Shown: piece by piece, positions 47,246 to 59,559 of the stretch
Layout: every line of letters starts with the position of its first letter
Position numbering within the stretch: position 1 is the first letter of the stretch
NCBI GenBank assembly: GCA_951217055.1
Contig: OX578286.1
Span: 36,240,345-36,304,344, forward strand
Reading direction: 5' to 3'
DNA length: 64,000 nucleotides
Origin: Gerris lacustris
Taxonomy: Eukaryota; Arthropoda; Insecta; Hemiptera; Gerridae
Made by a program: the position numbers and the translations under genes
The notes under the pieces: model-generated
Seen by the model: only the letters and a program-made list of their open reading frames with translations
Told to the model about the DNA's origin: nothing
Database searches by the model: none

Positions 47246-48875
47246 AATTTGAAAGGGGAGGGGGGGGGGGGGGGAGAGTAAAGTTTTTTTGACAAAATGG
47301 CGCCGAAAATTAAACACTATACATAAATGGTATATATATTTGTAATCTACTCTTCAATACCTTTCATTTGATGCCTTACTCAAAATTTATAAAAAATATT
47401 TTTTTTCGAGTGACATAAATTATCCGCCATCTTGGATTTCCAGTAGATCAGATCAAATTGCTAATCTTATTTTTTCTATGGCCCAGCAGACCACACATTT
47501 TGCATATTTTTCTATATTTTTAGTAACAGCGGAAATACGATTTTAGGGGGGGGGACACGAAAAATTTCGAGGTTTTTTGACAAAATGGCGCCGAAAATTA
47601 AACACAACCCCTAAGTGGTATATATATTTGTAATCTACTCTTGAATACCTTTCATTTGATACCCCACTCAAAATTTAAAAAAAAAAAATTTTTTCGAGTA
47701 ACGTGAATTATCCGCCATCTTGGATTTCCAGTAGATCAGATCAAATTGCTAATCTTATTTTTTCTATGGCCCAGCAGACCACACATTTTGCATATTTTTC
47801 TATATTTTTAGTAACAGCGGAAATACGATTTTAGGGGGGGGGACACGCAAAATTTCGATGTTTTTTGACAAAATGGCGCTGAAAATTAAACACTATCCAT
47901 ACGTGGTATATATATTTGTAATCTACTCTTGAATACCTTTCATTCGATACCCCACTCAAAATTTAAAAAAAATATTTTTTTTCGAGTGACATGAATTATC
48001 CGCCATCTTGGATTTCCAGTAGCTCAGATCAAATTGCTAATCTTATTTTTTCTATGGCCCAGCAGACCACACATTTCGCATATTTTTCTATATTTTTAGT
48101 AATAGCGGAAATACGATTTTAGGGGGGGGGACACGCAAAATTTCGATGTTTTTTGACAAAATGGCGCTGAAAATTAACCACTATCCCTAAGTGGTATATA
48201 TATTTCTATTCTACTCTTCAATACTTTTCATTTGATACCCCACTCAAAATTATAAAAAAAAAATTTTTTTCGAGTGACATGAATTATCCGCCATCTTGGA
48301 TTTCCAGTAGCTCAGATCAAATTGCTAATCTTATTTTTTCTATGGCCCAGCAGACCACACATTTTGCTTATTTTTCTATATTTTTAGTAATAGCGGAAAT
48401 ACGATTTTAGGGGGGGGGACACGCAAAATTTCGATGTTTTTTGACAAAATGGCGCTGAAAATTAACCACTATCCCTAAGTGGTATATATATTTCTATTCT
48501 ACTCTTCAATACTTTTCATTTGATACCCCACTCAAAATTATAAAAAAATATTTTTTTTCGAGCGACATGAATTATCCGCCATCTTGGATTTCCAGTAGCT
48601 CAGATCAAATTGCTAATCTTATTTTTTCTATGGCCCAGCAGACCACACATTTTGCATATTTTTCTATATTTTTAGTAATAGGGGAAATACGATTTTAGGG
48701 GGGGGGGACACGCAAAATTTCGATGTTTTTTTGACAAAATGGCGCTGAAAATTAAACACTATTCATATGTGGTATATATATTTGTAATCTACTCTTGAAT
48801 ACCTTTCATTCGATACCCCACTCAAAATTTAAAAAAAATATATTTTTTTCGCGACGTGAATTATCCGCCATTTTG
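47246..48875. repeat. 288-bp tandem repeat, about 5.6 copies
   Basis: The marker GACAAAATGGCG occurs at 47292, 47579, 47867, 48155, 48443 and 48733, periods 287-290 bp. Each unit ends in a G run (GATTTTAGGGGGGGGG). The first copy is preceded by a longer poly(G). Confidence 0.96.
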
Positions 48876-49290
48876 AATTTGAACAACTGATAATATTGAG
48901 TTCGCTATATTTTTCCTGTGTGCGCGTCAAAACGATCTTTTATACTGGAAAGTTTCACGTTTTTATCTTTTTTGGTTCAAAAGTTATTGGAACCGTACAG
49001 AGTGACAGACGGACACAGGAACGAAACTATAAGGGTTTCTTTTTTTTGGTTTTACCAACGAAACCCTAAAAAACAGTATTGGTGTCTAAAAGTCTCAACT
49101 CATGTGTGATTTAAGCTTTTCGCGACTGGACTACTTTGAGGTTCTGCGATGTTATTGCTTCTGGAATACACTGAAAACATTTGACATAAGATTTTGTAAA
49201 TTTATCCAAAAAGGTTTTGGTGCATAACTTTAAAATCTCTGAAAAGCCAGGAATTACTAACTAGGTAAATTACATCAGTTCTTTTTTTTT

Positions 49291-50718
49291 TTTAGTTATA
49301 TATCGTGATGTTTAACATAATTGAATTGTTTTCTTTTAATTAAGAGGTCAAGAGTCGAATTTCACTTAATACGAGACACGTTGGTTTATGTTATATCGTG
49401 ATGTTTGACATCCTTGAATTGTTTTCTTTTAATTGAGAGGTCAAGAGTCGAATTTCAGATAATACAAGACGCGTTTGTTTTAGTTATATCGTGATGTTTA
49501 ACATCCTTGAATTGTTTTCTTTTAATTAAGAGGCAAGAGTCGAATTTCAGATAATACGAGACGCGTTTGTTTTAGTTATATCGTGATGTTTAACATCCTT
49601 AAATTGTTTTCTTTTAATTAAGAGGTCAAGAGTCGAATTTCAGATAATACGAGACGCGTTTGTTTTAGTTATATCGTGATGTTTAACATCCTTGAATTGT
49701 TTTCTTTTAATTAAGAGGCAAGAGTCGAATTTCAGATAATACGAGACGCGTTTGTTTTAGTTATATCGTGATGTTTAACATCCTTGAATTGTTTTCTTTT
49801 AATTAAGAGGCAAGAGTCGAATTTCAGATAATACGAGACGCGTTTGTTTTAGTTATATCGTGATGTTTAACATCCTTGAATTGTTTTCTTTTAATTAAGA
49901 GGTCAAGAGTCGAATTTCAGATAATACGAGACGCGTTTGTTTTAGTTATATCGTGATGTTTGACATCCTTGAATTGTTTTCTTTTAATTAAGAGGTCAAG
50001 AGTCGAATTTCAGATAATACGAGACGCGTTTGTTTTAGTTATATCGTGATGTTTAACATCCTTGAATTGTTTTCTTTTAATTGAGAGGTCAAAAGTCGAA
50101 TTTCACATAATACGAGACGCGTTTGTGTTAGTTATATCGTGATGTTTAACACCCTTGAATTGTTTTCTTTTAATTGAGAGGTCAAGAGTCGAATTTCAAA
50201 TAATACGAGACGCGTTTGTGTTAGTTATATCGTGATGTTTAACACCCTTGAATTGTTTTCTTTTAATTGAGAGGTCAAGAGTCGAATTTCACTTAATACG
50301 AGACGCGTTTGTGTTCGTTATATCGTGATGTTTAAGACCCTTGAATTGTTTTCTTTTAATTGAGAGGTCAAGAGTCGAATTTCACTTAATACGAGACGCG
50401 TTTGTGTTAGTTATATCGTGATGTTTAACACCCTTGAATTGTTTTCTTTTAATTGAGAGGTCAAGAGTCGAATTTCACTTAATACGAGACGAGTTTGTGT
50501 TAGTTATATCGTGATGTTTAACACCCTTGAATTGTTTTCTTTTAATTGAGAGGTCAAAAGTCGAATTTCACATAATACGAGACGCGTTTGTTTGTTATAT
50601 ATCGTGATGTTTAACATCCTTGAATTGTTTTCTTTTAATTAAGAGGTCAAGAGTCGAATTTCACTTAATAGGAGACGCGTTTGTTTGTTATTTTTTTTTA
50701 GTTAAGATCGTGATGTTT
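49291..50718. repeat. 93-bp satellite, about 15 copies
   Basis: The unit contains TTATATCGTGATGTTTAACA, TTGAATTGTTTTCTTTTAAT, AAGAGTCGAATTTCA and TACGAGACGCGTTTGT. Variation is mainly at GAG/AAG and ACC/ATC sites. Confidence 0.96.
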
Positions 50719-51370
50719 ACTCTAAACTTTTATTGTATGAAAAGTGATGTTTATTTCTTTTCCCTGCTCTTAATTAAGTTTATTATGTGTATGTTTTATG
50801 AATACGTTTATATGGTAGCTAATGTTTTTAAGCTCTACGTCTTTCTTTGTTTGTTATTGAATCTCAAAATTTGGTTAAGGGAATCGCTCATACGTTACGG
50901 CAGTTAAACACCTTTTACAGAGTGTTAATATTTTAAGCTGGTTAATTACGTTTTTTTTATATTGTTAATTTTATTGTTAATTTTTTTTAGATTTAAAAAA
51001 ACAAATAATAAAATCGACGTGCATTAGTTATAAGTATTTTTTTTTTTATAGCCGAGCCATTATTTAATTTATTAATGTAATTGTATGTAATTAATAAAAA
51101 TTAATATTGATATGAAATTATCTCTATTCCAAAGTTTTAAACTAGTCTAATTCACAATTTTTTTTTTTTTTCTAATCAACGAATTAAATTTATATTTTAA
51201 CATTTTCACTTTATGAGTGAAGTAAATAAATTAATTTTTCATATGCAATATAAAATTAAATGTATATAAATTGTTAATGTAAATAATTTAATATGTTTTT
51301 TACAAATTATTAAGGTGAAAGATTAAAAATGTTCAAAAGTAAATTTAGAATAATTATGAATGCAATAGCA
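50719..51370. other. AT-rich DNA without recognised features
   Basis: No exon or clear repeat. Confidence 0.5.
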
Positions 51371-51372
51371 AT

Positions 51373-51483
<111 letters not shown>

Positions 51484-51666
51484 CATACTTTCTGCAACTG
51501 CATACATTTAAATACATGCCTGCTGATGCACCAAATTTTAAGTCTTTTTTAGCTCAAGTAATACTGTAATAGCTTCAGTTTTTGAAGATGGTAGCTTTAG
51601 ACCGATGCAAATAATAATTCATACATTTTATATATGTAACGTATTATATATATATATATATATCTA

Positions 51667-51704
51667 TAGAAATACTACAATATATACATATTGTAGTATT
51701 TCTG
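51667..51704. repeat. Hairpin AGAAATACTACAATA...
   Basis: Arms AGAAATACTACAAT and ATTGTAGTATTTCT around a short AT loop. Next to it is the palindrome AACCTGTACAGGTT (51712-51725). Possibly ends of a small unidentified element. Confidence 0.6.
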
Positions 51705-52316
51705 AAAGGTAAACCTGTACAGGTTAATGCTATTATAACTTTTGTCAACTATGTCATAACTTGATAGCACCCGCTTAGGTTTTAACTTGTTCAGGTTTAC
51801 CTGTCAGGTATACCGCCACTTGTGTGGGAACCTAACTCAAGCTCATAAATGTATTAAGGACTCCTAGAATAATTGTGTGTGTGTGTGAAAAATGCATTCG
51901 TCTGTATACACATAGTGTGCCTTTGAGTTAACTCTAATTTTTAATGTTTTTAATATTAAAAAACAGTGTTGTCTATATTTATTAGTATAAATGCATTTAT
52001 CTTCATTTTGCGCTGTTACCTTTTCCACTTCATTTACCCTCTTTATGTTACCTCCTTAGTGTACTTTATAAAAGAATAATGTAAATAATTATTTTTATTA
52101 ACTCATATTTACATCTTTAATTATGTCATTAATTGTAAAAAAAAAAGAAAATTTTTTATACGTTAAATTATTATTTGTTCACACCAAATAAAAGGAAAAA
52201 TAATTAAATTAGTTTTAATTGAATGTTTATTTATTTGTTTAATTTCTTAAGTATTTGAAATGGTTTGTTTGGTTTTAAAATTTTTAATTAATATAATTTA
52301 TTTATATGATGTCAGC

Positions 52317-52460
52317 AATAATGACATCAATGAAGTTAATGATTACATCAATAATGACATCAATGAAGTTAATGATTACATCAATAATGACATCAATGAA
52401 GTTAATGATTATATCAATAATGACAGCAATGAAGTTAATGATGACATCAATTATAACGTG
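52317..52460. repeat. 33-bp minisatellite, about 4 copies
   Basis: The unit is AATGACATCAATGAAGTTAA plus TGATTACATCAAT. As 33 is divisible by three, an 87-residue frame results; I regard it as an artefact. Confidence 0.9.
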
Positions 52461-52548
52461 AATGAAGTCAACATATATAATGATGACAACATATATACGA
52501 TTCGTACCGTATTAAGTCATTGATTTTTAGGTAAAATGTGGTCTTTTA

Positions 52549-52900
52549 CATCGGGGGGGGGGGGGGGGGGGGGTGACACACTTCGCCACCCGGGTAGCGC
52601 CACCTGGGTGGCGCTACACGAATAGCTGGAACCTGTCACACGAGGTGGCGCCACCTGCCGGGCGGCATTACACGGTCGACCGTCCGACGGTCTAGCCGCC
52701 ACCTGCAGGTGTCGCCACCCGGTCAACCCATTGTTTTCAATTGAGCCTGTCACACGGTGCCACCCAAGTCCCTGCTACTCAGCCCCCACTCCTTCAATCA
52801 AATATAGGGGAAATCAAATAAGGGGCTGACTGCATCCCTCATATAAGTGGGTGGCGCAAGTCAGGTGGCAGGTGCAAGTGGCATCAACGTGTGGCAGCTA
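52549..52900. other. Poly(G) tract and GC-rich island
   Basis: A run of about 24 G (52550-52573) leads into a segment of high G+C (GCCACCCGGGTAGCGCCACC, GGTGGCGCCACCTGCC) with many short inverted repeats of GGTGGCG/CGCCACC. Composition is unlike anything else in the window. CCTGTCACACG recurs, so it may be a GC-rich MITE; a CpG-rich regulatory island is the alternative. Confidence 0.6.
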
Positions 52901-53019
52901 GGGAGTTTTCGGGCCAATATAAAAGGATTGCTATCAGTCTATTCACTTAACACTCAAAGAATTCCCTACATTTCTACCAAAATTTCCCCTTTTCCCTCCT
53001 GAGAATGTATAATTTTTTT

Positions 53020-53630
53020 ACTTTCTCATATAAAGGGAAAGTGATGGCGCGAAAATTCGATTTTGAGATTTGGATGGATTTACACGTTTTGAGGTCCCCT
53101 GAGTCGAAAAAAATGGTTTTTAAAAACTGTCTGTCTGTCGTCTGTACAGACCCCTGGAGTCTAAACTACTGGGTCGATTTTGACGAAATTTGACAAAAAT
53201 GTTCAGAAAAATCATACCCCGAAGCGAAATCGAGAAATGTATTTTAGCTCCAATTTTGGGGGCGCTACCCCCCCCCCCCCCCCCCCCCCCCCCCTCCCAA
53301 AACTCTGAACAAACGGGGGAAAAAAATATTTCTCGAAAACGGTTTCGACGATTTTGATTAAAAAATTCTAAAATGTAGTCAAATTAAATGCTTAAAAAAT
53401 TAAATGCTTAAATCTAACGATATAAGCCTTTTTCCCGGGAAAAATCTAGTTCCTGAGAAAATAGCTTAAAACATGGACGTAGTATGTCCGGGTTCGATTC
53501 CACGCCCAGGAGAAGTTATTTTTATGACACATTTTGATGAAATGTTCAACAATAATTAAATGTACATAGTAAAACTAATAAATGGAAAACATTAGGCTAA
53601 GTAATTATGAACTCGTATATGAGAAAGTTT
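53020..53630. mobile_element. Element with ACTTTCTCATATA inverted ends
   Basis: ACTTTCTCATATA at 53020 and the inverse TATATGAGAAAGTTT at 53616-53630. It carries a CTGTCTGTCGTCTGTACAGA segment and a run of 27 C (53268-53294). No gene. Confidence 0.6.
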
Positions 53631-54340
53631 GTCTGAGGTGTCTCGGACCGATTTAAAAAAAAAAAAAAATTGGCAAAAGTACAATGCAATAATTAGCTCT
53701 CAATTCATGTTTAAAAATTGCTATACGAATCAAATGAAATTGCTGTATAGGTAAGGTCGTATAATGTTGGTCGTACGGCAAAATAATAGTACGCCATTTT
53801 AATTAAAGACCGATGTTATTATTGTTATTTATTTTTAAGTTTTTTTCTTTTTTTGTAATATTCATTATTTCACGTTTATTGTTTTTATTGATCGTTTTTT
53901 GCATTTATTATTATTATTATTATACCGATTTGACCTCATTTTAATGATTAGTCAAAAGTTGTTAACAAAGGATTAATTTAATTTTGTTTTTGTTTTGTTT
54001 TAAAATAATTTTAATAAAATTATATTTTATAATTATTATGATAATGATCATTAGGTTATTTATTTATTGATTTTTATAAAAAAAAAAAAAAAAACTTAAT
54101 TATAAATTTAATAAATTATCATGCCAAGAACAAAAAAAAATGGAATCTGTGGCTAGGTTATTTTATTTCATGTTGTGATTTTTTTTTTTTTTTAATATTA
54201 TTTTATTTTATTAATATTTTACGAATAAATAATCAATCTTTTATTATTTGTTTGTTTTATTTGTAGATTAATGACCTTTATTTGTTCTTTTTATACATAT
54301 ATGTAAGAATGAAACCTCTATTCCCTTTAAGAAGAATTTT
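53631..54340. other. AT-rich DNA without recognised features
   Basis: Poly(A)/poly(T) runs only. Confidence 0.5.
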
Positions 54341-54362
54341 TCGGCAATTCTTTAGATTGTTA

Positions 54363-55805
54363 CAGGGCTTGTAGTGAGTCACTGAAAGTCACTAAAAGTC
54401 ACTTATTTTGACGAGAGTCACTTTTTTGTCACTTATTTAAAAGAAAGTCACTTATTTGGACTTACAAGGATAATTTTTTTTGTTTTTTAAATACAAAACA
54501 TATATTTTAACTGTTTTTCAAAAGGGATTTTGTAAGCTCAATACTTTTTTAACTATGAATTTTATATTAGGCCTACTTTGAACTGTGATGAATGATAAAG
54601 TTTGTAACAGTTGCACTAGATTCAGCTGCCGTGTTGTGTTTTATCGTCAATATTAAAAAAATGGATGAAAAAAATAAAAATAATATAAAGATGAAAATAA
54701 TATTTTATTCCGAACTCCATCCTGATTGTTATTACTTTTTCTCACAACCTATAGTAGATGAAGTATTGTTTTCACCAAAAACTTTTTTGTTATAGATTTC
54801 AACGGAATTATCCGTTTTGGGTTTTCAGCATGACGTCTGTATGTATGTAAGTGTGAATGTATGTATGTGGGTGTGTGTGTTATTATCGTAGCACCCAAGG
54901 TATTTAACCTAGAGAGTTGAAACTTGGCAGAAAGTCTTTACCTGTAGTAGTGCCCCCCGGAAAATCAACTTTTTTCGCCATCTTGAACGCAGTTTGCTGA
55001 GACATCATAAATTTTAAAAAATCATAATAAATCGAAAATTGTCCTGATCGAGTTGGAATTTGGCACGAATGTACCTCTCTATATGACAAACAAGCCCACC
55101 AAATTCCATTTTGATATTGGCCGCCATTTTGAAGTTATCAATATTTGAATTTATAAACTTTGACAGTTAATAATGCCGAAAGTATAAATACGTTTTTGAC
55201 TTATAGCATATCGTTGGAACCAGAAAAAATTAAGGAACAAGTATAAAAAAACCGATGAAATTCCATTTATTAGTTTAAAAGTTAGAAGTGAATATAATGA
55301 TTTATTATTGCGATAATTTTGGTGAAGTCAAAGTTTGTTTACATCTGTCAAAATACCGCCAAACTTCAAATAATTAAATAAAATATGTTAAAAATATTTT
55401 TTTTTTTTTTTTTAAGAATGATGATAAAATCAGTTAGTTCAAAACTGGTCACCCATCCAAGTACTGACCACGTTCAATACTGCTTCCTCCTTCCTTGAGG
55501 CCTCTCCAGTGTTCTGGCCTCCGAAGTGAGGAAAACAGCCCCTACCCTTTTTTTTTTTTTTTTTTTTCGTACAGTTACGGTACAAAAAAAATCAAATGAA
55601 CAAAAAACTGTTCTAAAATTTTTATAATTGCATTTGTTTAACAGTGCTAAACAACAAAAAGTAACTAAACTAATTTTTTTTTACTTAAAATTAAGTCACT
55701 TAAAGTCACTTATTTGGGGAAAACAGGTCACTTAAAAGTCACTTATTTTGAAAAATATAGTCACTAAAGTCACTTAATTTTGAGGAACATCTGCTACAAG
55801 CCCTG
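54363..55805. mobile_element. hAT-like non-autonomous element with 6-bp target duplication
   Basis: Ends CAGGGCTTGTAG and CTACAAGCCCTG are perfect 12-bp inverted repeats flanked by TTGTTA on both sides (54357-54362, 55806-55811). AAGTCACTTATTT-type subterminal repeats lie near both ends. CAGGG/CCCTG ends resemble hAT elements, although most hATs duplicate 8 bp. A 67-residue frame at 54592-54795 has no transposase motif. Confidence 0.85.
55447..55488 (-). other. 5S rRNA-like segment inside the hAT-like element
   Basis: On the minus strand it reads GGAAGCAG, then GTGGTCAGTACTTGGATGGG, then TGACC. This matches the conserved core to 3' part of eukaryotic 5S rRNA, including the TGGATGGGTGACC stretch of the internal promoter. 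Upstream similarity is not evident, so it is a fragment, a 5S-derived SINE piece, or a decayed pseudogene. Confidence 0.6.
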
Positions 55806-56113
55806 TTGTTACTCCCCTTATAAGAATAATATAAGTGTGATATGCCTTTGTCTTGATAGTTATTTAGTCAAAGTCATTTATATTAATAAATAAGGGAGTA
55901 ACCATCTAAAGAAGTACCCATTTTTTCTGGGTCTGGTTAATAGTGAGAGTTCGTTGGTTTGGTGACATTGTTACGCTTATGATCGATGTTAAAACCACAC
56001 GTTATAAAGTGAAGGAGTGGTTACCTTCAAGCGAAACATGTTATTTTTGTAGTTCAGGAGTGTTTATGAGGTATATAATGGCTGGATCTAAACTCTTAAG
56101 AGTAAACTTAGAC

Positions 56114-56276
56114 CGTAGGCTTCCGCGGGCGAAGCAAACACAGGATATACTGTATATCCTGTGTTTGCTTTGAGTCAACACCACGATGCACCACACCCCT
56201 GAAGATGCTTCCAGTAGTGGAAGCGAAACGTCGGATTTTAACCCCTTCGCGACGCGGATTTCACCGGAAACCCAAG
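56114..56276. mobile_element. Foldback MITE family B, partial copy with perfect hairpin
   Basis: Arms 56132-56149 and 56153-56170 (AAGCAAACACAGGATATA and inverse) are perfect around CTG. The rest (GATGCTTCCAGTAGTGGAAG, GATTTCACCGGAAACCCAAG) matches 19047-19247 closely. Confidence 0.8.
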
Positions 56277-56337
56277 CTGTTTATGTCTACGTGGACTCTT
56301 TGATTGACATGGACTCTTGAAGTAGTTAGTGAATCAT

Positions 56338-56605
56338 CATGAAAGAGTTCTAGTTCAATAACCAAACATCGCCTTCACACAGACAAATTGCTATAAACAA
56401 TTGACCGGTTTCGGCTATTCTAAAACAGATTCCTTCTTTCAGATTGACTTTTGAAAGTACAAGTGTCACTGAACAGTACAAATGAAAGTTAAAAGTACAA
56501 TTGTCACTTGTACTTTTAGAGTCAATCCAGTAACCTCCAGATTGTCTGAAGAAGGCTGCTTTAGAAGAGCCAAAATCGGTCAATTGTTTATTGCAATTTG
56601 TTTGT
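56338..56605. mobile_element. Foldback element family E, copy 2
   Basis: Arms ACAATTGACCGGTTTCGGCT and the inverse near AAAATCGGTCAATTGT; nested hairpin of GTACAAGTGTCACT segments. A single end unit (TAGTTCAATAACCAAACATC) is on the left; the right end is amplified into the next array. Confidence 0.85.
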
Positions 56606-57246
56606 GTGAAGACGTTGCTTGGTTATTGAACAAAACTTCTTGGATGATGAGTCGCCATCACACGTTGTTTGGTAATTAAACTACTCCTCTTTAACGATGA
56701 GTCCCTATCACACGTTGTTTGGTTATTTAACTACTCCTCTTTAATGATGAGTCGCTATCACACGTTGTTTGGTTATTGTACTACTCCTCTTTAATGATGA
56801 GTCGCTATCACTCGTTGTTTGGTAATTGAACTACTCCTTCTTAGTGATGAGTCGCTAGAACGCAGCACACGTTGTTTGTTAATTGAACTACTCCTCTTTA
56901 ACGATGAGTCCCTATCACACGTTGTTTGGTTATTTAACTACTCCTCTTTAATGATGAGTCGCTATCACTCGTTGTTTGGTAATTGAACTACTCCTCCTTA
57001 GTGATGAGTCGCTAGAACGCAGCACACGTTGTTTGGTAATTGAACTACTCCTCCTTAGTGATGAGTCGCTAGAACGCAGCACACGTTGTTTGGTAATTGA
57101 ACTACTCCTCCTTACTGATGAGTCGCTAGAACGCAGCACACGTTGTTTGGTAATTGAACTACTCCTCCTTAGTGATGAGTCGCTAGAACGCAGCACACGT
57201 TGTTTGGTAATTGAACTACTCCTCTTTAACGATGAGTCGCTATCAC
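56606..57246. repeat. 50-58 bp satellite, inverse orientation of 34733-35325
   Basis: The unit CACGTTGTTTGGTAATTGAA, CTACTCCTC and TGATGAGTCGCTA, about 12 copies, with a later variant carrying AGAACGCAG repeated as a higher-order block. It is the reverse complement of the 34.7-kb family. Frames in it are artefacts. Confidence 0.95.
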
Positions 57247-57781
57247 ATAATGAAGAAAATTATAGTCGAGGTATTGATTGTACCAACTATTGAAATTTTC
57301 AACCAAAAGTCAGATGTTTATTAATTTTATAATACGCTGAATTCTATTTGTCTTCATACTTTCACTGATTACGTTAAACACTTTTCACATACGATTATGG
57401 AAGAAGTCTATCTTTATTATATTATACGGAAAAAGGTAAAGGTATTATACATAAACGTCCTTTATACGATGAAGGTTAAATAAAATGCTCATGCATGGTT
57501 GTATGTCTTGAGATTCAGTAGCCTTGATCATTATCTATATTCATATTCGCAGACTTTAAAGGTCTAACTATTTAGTCATTTTTGTTCTGAGATCCCATAG
57601 ATTTTACGAGTAAAATGTTATAAAAATCTCCGATATTCCGAGATAATTCATTTTTAAATGTTGATAAATCTTTTTGCGGATGTCTATTTGGTTTTAAATG
57701 AATTTATTGGTCTTTCTTTATCATATAATTTTATTATTTAATCGTATGTGTTTTAATAAATATTTCTATTTTTATTTCCAG

Positions 57782-58068
57782 GTGATAAATTCTTTTGCAT
57801 TTCATGCGGTAGACATTACAAGCACAAAGCGTCCCTGATTCATCACTGCCGATTTGAATGTGGGAAGGAGTGTATGTTTAACTGCAATCTCTGTTCATAC
57901 AAGACTCACGTTAAGAGCTCGCTGAAAAGGCATTACCTGTTGAAACATTCCGAAGCCCAAGTTTCTCGAAATTTCTCTTGCAAACTTTGTCCGTATACCG
58001 CTAAAATGAAGTATCACTTGAAAAACCATGTAATATCGAAACATGTTTTTACAGAGTTAAAACAATAA
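57782..58068 (+). CDS. lola: lola alternative 3' exon 17 (three zinc fingers)
   Basis: The acceptor is TTTTTATTTCCAG ending at 57781; 94 codons to TAA. Finger 1 is C2HC (C5, C8, H21, C26; CISCGRHYKHKASLIHH), with Cys22 next to His21. The linker has an unusual cysteine (ECGKEC, Cys30). Finger 2 is C2H2 (C34, C37, H50, H55), finger 3 C2H2 (C66, C69, H82, H87), with a 10-residue spacer (SEAQVSRNFS). AATAAA overlaps the stop (58064-58069), implying a very short 3' UTR. It follows the largest exon-free gap in the window. Confidence 0.94.
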
Positions 58069-59550
58069 AATTTTTGATTTATAAAATACATGTGATCGAA
58101 TGGCGTAAAATAAAAATTGTTTTGACGTTATAATGTCGCTATGCTTTCTTGAAGAGTCGATAAAATCTGCAAACAAACAAATTATTTAAAAATTGTGACA
58201 CCGCTGCAATGAATGTTGAATTTGAGAATCATTCTACTACAGCTTCAATCAGTCACTTTGTTAATTACATTATTTGTTTTTAAATCGTATGCAAGGCATG
58301 CTCAATGTTCTTTAAATTGACAGAACATAATGACAGATTTTTTTTTATTTCAATAACATTTTATATGGGTTACCTATGGGTTTAAGCTGTCTTCAATTGC
58401 GCTTCACTTCAATACTTTTATAATTTGCTTCTTATTTGACGTTATTAGACATCTCCTTGGTGCAAAAATAATTGTTAAATAAATTTACCTCTTTACTGAA
58501 TATTGATGCTTAGAATGCTTTTATATGCTCCATTTTTTTACGTTTTTATTACACTCTTTTATTAATCTTATGACCTAAATTTGACTCGCTTATCGACTAC
58601 CTTGAAAGCTGAAACTTGCACAGATTACGTATTTTTCGATGATAATAAAATAGCTTTTAAAAACTATATCTTCTCATAAATAATCCTTGTTAAATTTCAA
58701 TTGCAAAGATGATAACATTTATTTAGTAAGGTATGTGAGGTTCGTTTAATGTTTTATAAGATAGTGGTTAAATCTGACACTTTTTTACTACGTTTTTATT
58801 AGCTTGCATTCTTGTTTGTTTGTTTGTCCGGTACAAATCTGGCAATCGATTTCTAACTAACTTCCCGATTAGCTAGACATTTGAAACTTTTAGCATAGCT
58901 CAGAACACGATGACAATGAATTATTTTAATACTTTTAGCCATCTTTCAGCAGAATTTAATTGGTTTTCAGCAGATTTTGCTGTGTGGAAAGTTAGTTCGG
59001 AAAAAATCCGCAAGTTATTTTATTTGTTTGCCATATCCAATATTTACGCAATCTTCATTTTGACGGGTCTCAAATTTGTGATAGATAAACATTGAATGAC
59101 AGCAAAACAGGAAATATCGATTATATTATTTCAAATATATCGATGGCATGCTTTAGATTTGGTGTTGGGGAGATCCGTTGTACAAAGATTTATCCTTTTA
59201 TAGGTTTAAGATCAGCTCTCTAGATGGTTGTCATTTATGTGAAGTAAATAAATTCGGAACTATTTTTTTTTCACTAACATTATATATTATATAACAATAA
59301 CAATTATATTATCAACATTACATACGATTCAACAGAAAATTTAAAAACGTAGTATATAAAAAGTTCTTATTATCTTGAAATTATTTAAATAGTTATTTTA
59401 ATTTTTTTTTAGGAGTTAAGAAGAAGCTTTTTATTTAATTTAGAATTTTACATTCCCTTACTGTTTATTTCAGAGTATAGGTATTTAATTTATATTATGG
59501 TGATGTTCTCTTATGACAACAGTTTTTCTACATCTAACTTATAATTTTTA
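58069..59550. other. Intronic DNA without recognised genes
   Basis: A segment at 58795-58900 (TTTTTATTAGCTTGCATTC, TTGTTTGTTTGTTTGTCCGG) resembles a generic dispersed repeat, unclassified. The 61-residue frame at 58910-59095 has no motif. Confidence 0.5.
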
Positions 59551-59559
59551 TTTTTTCAG

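Larger units (their letters stand above)
54347..55915. mobile_element. MITE family A, copy d, split by a nested insertion
   Basis: The left end TTCTTTAGATTGTTA lies at 54348-54362; the rest (TTGTTACTCCCCTTATAA ... GGGAGTAACCATCTAAAGAA) resumes at 55806. The two halves join perfectly if the insert and one TTGTTA are removed. It has no extra terminal hairpin. Confidence 0.88.

Noticed and set aside
46791..47317. Minus-strand frames of 69-82 residues
   Set aside because: Hydrophobic but without motifs, next to simple repeats and poly(G); likely chance.
52260..52523. 87-residue frame with NDINEVNDYIN repeats
   Set aside because: A 33-bp minisatellite necessarily gives a repeating open frame; nothing else suggests a gene.
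52917..52940. TATA-like AATATAAAAGG followed by TCAGT
   Set aside because: Spacing of about 19 bp is too short for a standard TATA-initiator pair, so it is mentioned only as part of a finding and not annotated as a promoter.
56948..57293. Frames of 82 and 105 residues with serine-rich or leucine-rich repeats
   Set aside because: Overlapping frames on both strands across a 50-58 bp satellite.
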